From: UBA1738 sp045591565 | GTDB taxonomy: Bacteria; Bacillota; Clostridia; UBA1381 | Length of the DNA stretch: 24,065 nt | Assembly: GCA_045591565.1 (NCBI GenBank) | Contig: JAZNTB010000052.1 | Span: forward strand, 1-24,065 | Direction: 5' to 3' | Part shown: piece by piece, positions 22,658 through 24,065 of the stretch | Numbering within the stretch: the first letter of the stretch is position 1 | Layout: each line of letters begins with the position of its first letter | Notes under the pieces: generated by a model | Told to the model about the DNA's origin: nothing | Seen by the model: only the letters and a program-made list of their open reading frames with translations | Databases searched by the model: none | Translations under genes and position numbers: made by a program

Positions 22658-23991
22658 AATATAATCGCTCTTTTGACAAGATAGTCACGGTTGTTTAAGG
22701 ACGCGTCTATAACAACTTCATCCAGTAAAAGCTTTAGTGTATCTCCGATTTCTCTGCCGGTCTTATATCCGAGTTTTATAAGGTCTCTGCCGTTTATCTG
22801 CAAATGCGATGTCTGATATGGCTGTCTTTCTGCTATAATTCGCTGACATTGCTCATATACGGCATGCAACTTGGATAGCTTTTCATTTAAAAACTTAAGA
22901 TTTTTAGCCCTGTTATCCGCTTCCTGCAAAAGCAAAAGCTTCATGAATAGTCCTTCTCCCGTTCTTGCAAGCATTCTTTTTACTGCAGCAGGATTTGAGT
23001 CTATCCTGACATCGTGATTTTCTACAAGCACAAGAATATCGTTTATAGAATCTCTATCCATTCTCAGCCTGTGCAAAACATCATCCGCTATTCTCACACT
23101 TTCTCTGTGATGCCCGTAAAAATGGTTTATTCCGGCAGAGTCACGGCTAAGGCATGCCGGCTTTCCGGTATCATGCAAAAGTGCCGACCAGCGGAGAATC
23201 AAGTCATTAGGGGTATTTTCAACAGCCTTCATGATATGGTCTCCGACATTGTATATGTGATACTTATTATTCTGCTCGGTGCTAAAACAATTCGCAAGCT
23301 CCGGAATGATGTATTTCATAAGTCCTGTTTCATAGAGAAGCTTTATCCTTGACGGTCGGTCGCAAAGAAGAATTTTGTTCATCTCGCCTAAAATACGCTC
23401 ATTACTTATATTTTTAATAAGCACGGCACACTTTCGTATCGCTTTTACAACCTGAGGGTCAAGCTCAAAACCAAGGCACGCCGCAAACCGCACTGCACGA
23501 AGCATACGAAGCGCATCCTCCTTAAAGCGTTCTTCCGGCACTCCTACGCACCGTACGAGTCTTTTTTCTATATCAGCAGCTCCATCAAATTCATCAACCA
23601 GTCCACGCTTTGGATTATACGCCATCGCATTTATTGTAAAATCCCGCCTTTTCAAGTCATCAACAAGGCTACTCACATATTTTACACTATCCGGTCGGCG
23701 CATATCATGATATCCCTCTTCAATCCGATAGGTTGTCACCTCGTAGCCGACCTTATTCTCAATAACTGTGACGGTTCCATGCTTCAGTCCGGTATCAATA
23801 GTGCGAGAAAATAATGCCTTAACTTCCCGCGGCTTTGCATTTGTCGCTATATCGTAATCAGACGGGGTTTTACCCATAAGGCTGTCACGCACAGCGCCGC
23901 CCACGACATAGGCTTCAAAACCGGCATTTTCCAGCGTGGATAAAATATATTCTGCCCCACGGCTCAAAACTATATCCAAAGTACTCCCCAT
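22639..23991 (-). CDS. cca: CCA tRNA nucleotidyltransferase with HD domain
   Basis: A 450-residue enzyme that builds or repairs the 3' CCA end of tRNAs without a template. The nucleotidyltransferase head shows VVGGAVRDSLMG, the catalytic DYDIAT, and RRDFTINAMAYN. The neck has RFKEDALRMLRAVRFAA, which includes the nucleotide-selecting region. A C-terminal HD domain follows (LLHDTGKPAC, FYGHHRESVRIADDVLHRL), absent from Bacillus Cca but usual in many Clostridia. The start is uncertain. ATG 23991 gives a normal N-terminus, but the best purine-rich stretch overlaps it. A TTG at 23979 or the ATG at 24006 are alternatives. The frame stays open to 24060, near the window edge. A polyA polymerase role is a less likely reading. 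Confidence 0.93.
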   Translation of the reverse strand: MGSTLDIVLSRGAEYILSTLENAGFEAYVVGGAVRDSLMGKTPSDYDIATNAKPREVKALFSRTIDTGLKHGTVTVIENKVGYEVTTYRIEEGYHDMRRPDSVKYVSSLVDDLKRRDFTINAMAYNPKRGLVDEFDGAADIEKRLVRCVGVPEERFKEDALRMLRAVRFAACLGFELDPQVVKAIRKCAVLIKNISNERILGEMNKILLCDRPSRIKLLYETGLMKYIIPELANCFSTEQNNKYHIYNVGDHIMKAVENTPNDLILRWSALLHDTGKPACLSRDSAGINHFYGHHRESVRIADDVLHRLRMDRDSINDILVLVENHDVRIDSNPAAVKRMLARTGEGLFMKLLLLQEADNRAKNLKFLNEKLSKLHAVYEQCQRIIAERQPYQTSHLQINGRDLIKLGYKTGREIGDTLKLLLDEVVIDASLNNRDYLVKRAIILKRRRD

Positions 23992-24065
23992 CCTTTCTTT
24001 AAGCATTAGTATATTTAGTATATCAAAGTCGGATCGTAGCCATGTCGTTCTGTGAGCCAAGGAGT

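Noticed and set aside
1..24065. Search for CRISPR arrays, tRNA/rRNA genes, insertion sequences, phage genes, riboswitches and defence systems
   Set aside because: No regularly spaced repeats, transposase, integrase, T-box or defence motifs were seen, and nearly all bases belong to core genes.

Overview
The window looks like a chromosomal core region of a Gram-positive, endospore-forming Firmicute, most likely a Clostridia-class anaerobe. The reasons are the WalRK two-component operon with yycH and yycI, the sporulation genes yabP and yabQ, RNase J, a Bacillus-type yabO-yabP-yabQ-divIC-yabR cluster, strong GGAGG ribosome binding sites, and moderately AT-rich DNA. Genes are packed tightly, and no stretch over 300 bases lacks a gene. 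I see no tRNA, rRNA, CRISPR array, insertion sequence or prophage.

Layout. (1) 1-402 (+): the 3' end of a sugar-kinase-like phosphotransferase, closed by a hairpin shared with the convergent aconitase (425-2356, -). (2) 2407-2442: a perfect 13-bp inverted repeat between aconitase and a small unrecognised membrane protein (2503-2781, +). (3) 2802-6255 (-): a Na/Pi cotransporter with a PhoU tail, and RNase J. (4) 6439-7059 (+): a DUF975 membrane protein. (5) 7198-12390 (+): walR, walK, a secreted protein with an Ig-like pattern, yycH and yycI. An internal promoter carrying an exact WalR-box match lies in front of the secreted protein. (6) 12485-18653 (-): pncB, tsaC/sua5, ywlE, rimI, tsaD and lepA, a compact probable operon of NAD salvage, t6A tRNA modification, arginine dephosphorylation, ribosomal protein acetylation and translation back-translocation. 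(7) 18710-20799 (-): hup, rqcP, yabP, yabQ, divIC and yabR. (8) 21029-22642 (+): a SpoVB/YabM-type lipid flippase, divergent from hup and convergent with cca (22639-23991, -).

Most of the window is well-known housekeeping content. Three regulatory points deserve attention. The first is the WalR box (TGTAAT-N5-TGTAAT) overlapping the promoter of a secreted protein inserted between walK and yycH. It predicts that the cell-wall regulator controls this protein and possibly the yycHI genes behind it. The second is a hairpin in front of yabP that can act as a terminator and also covers the yabP ribosome binding site. A SigE-like promoter is placed so that its transcripts would start inside the loop and escape both effects. 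The third is the long operator-like palindrome over the aconitase -35 region.

All functions are inferred by reading motifs and gene order. No database search was run.
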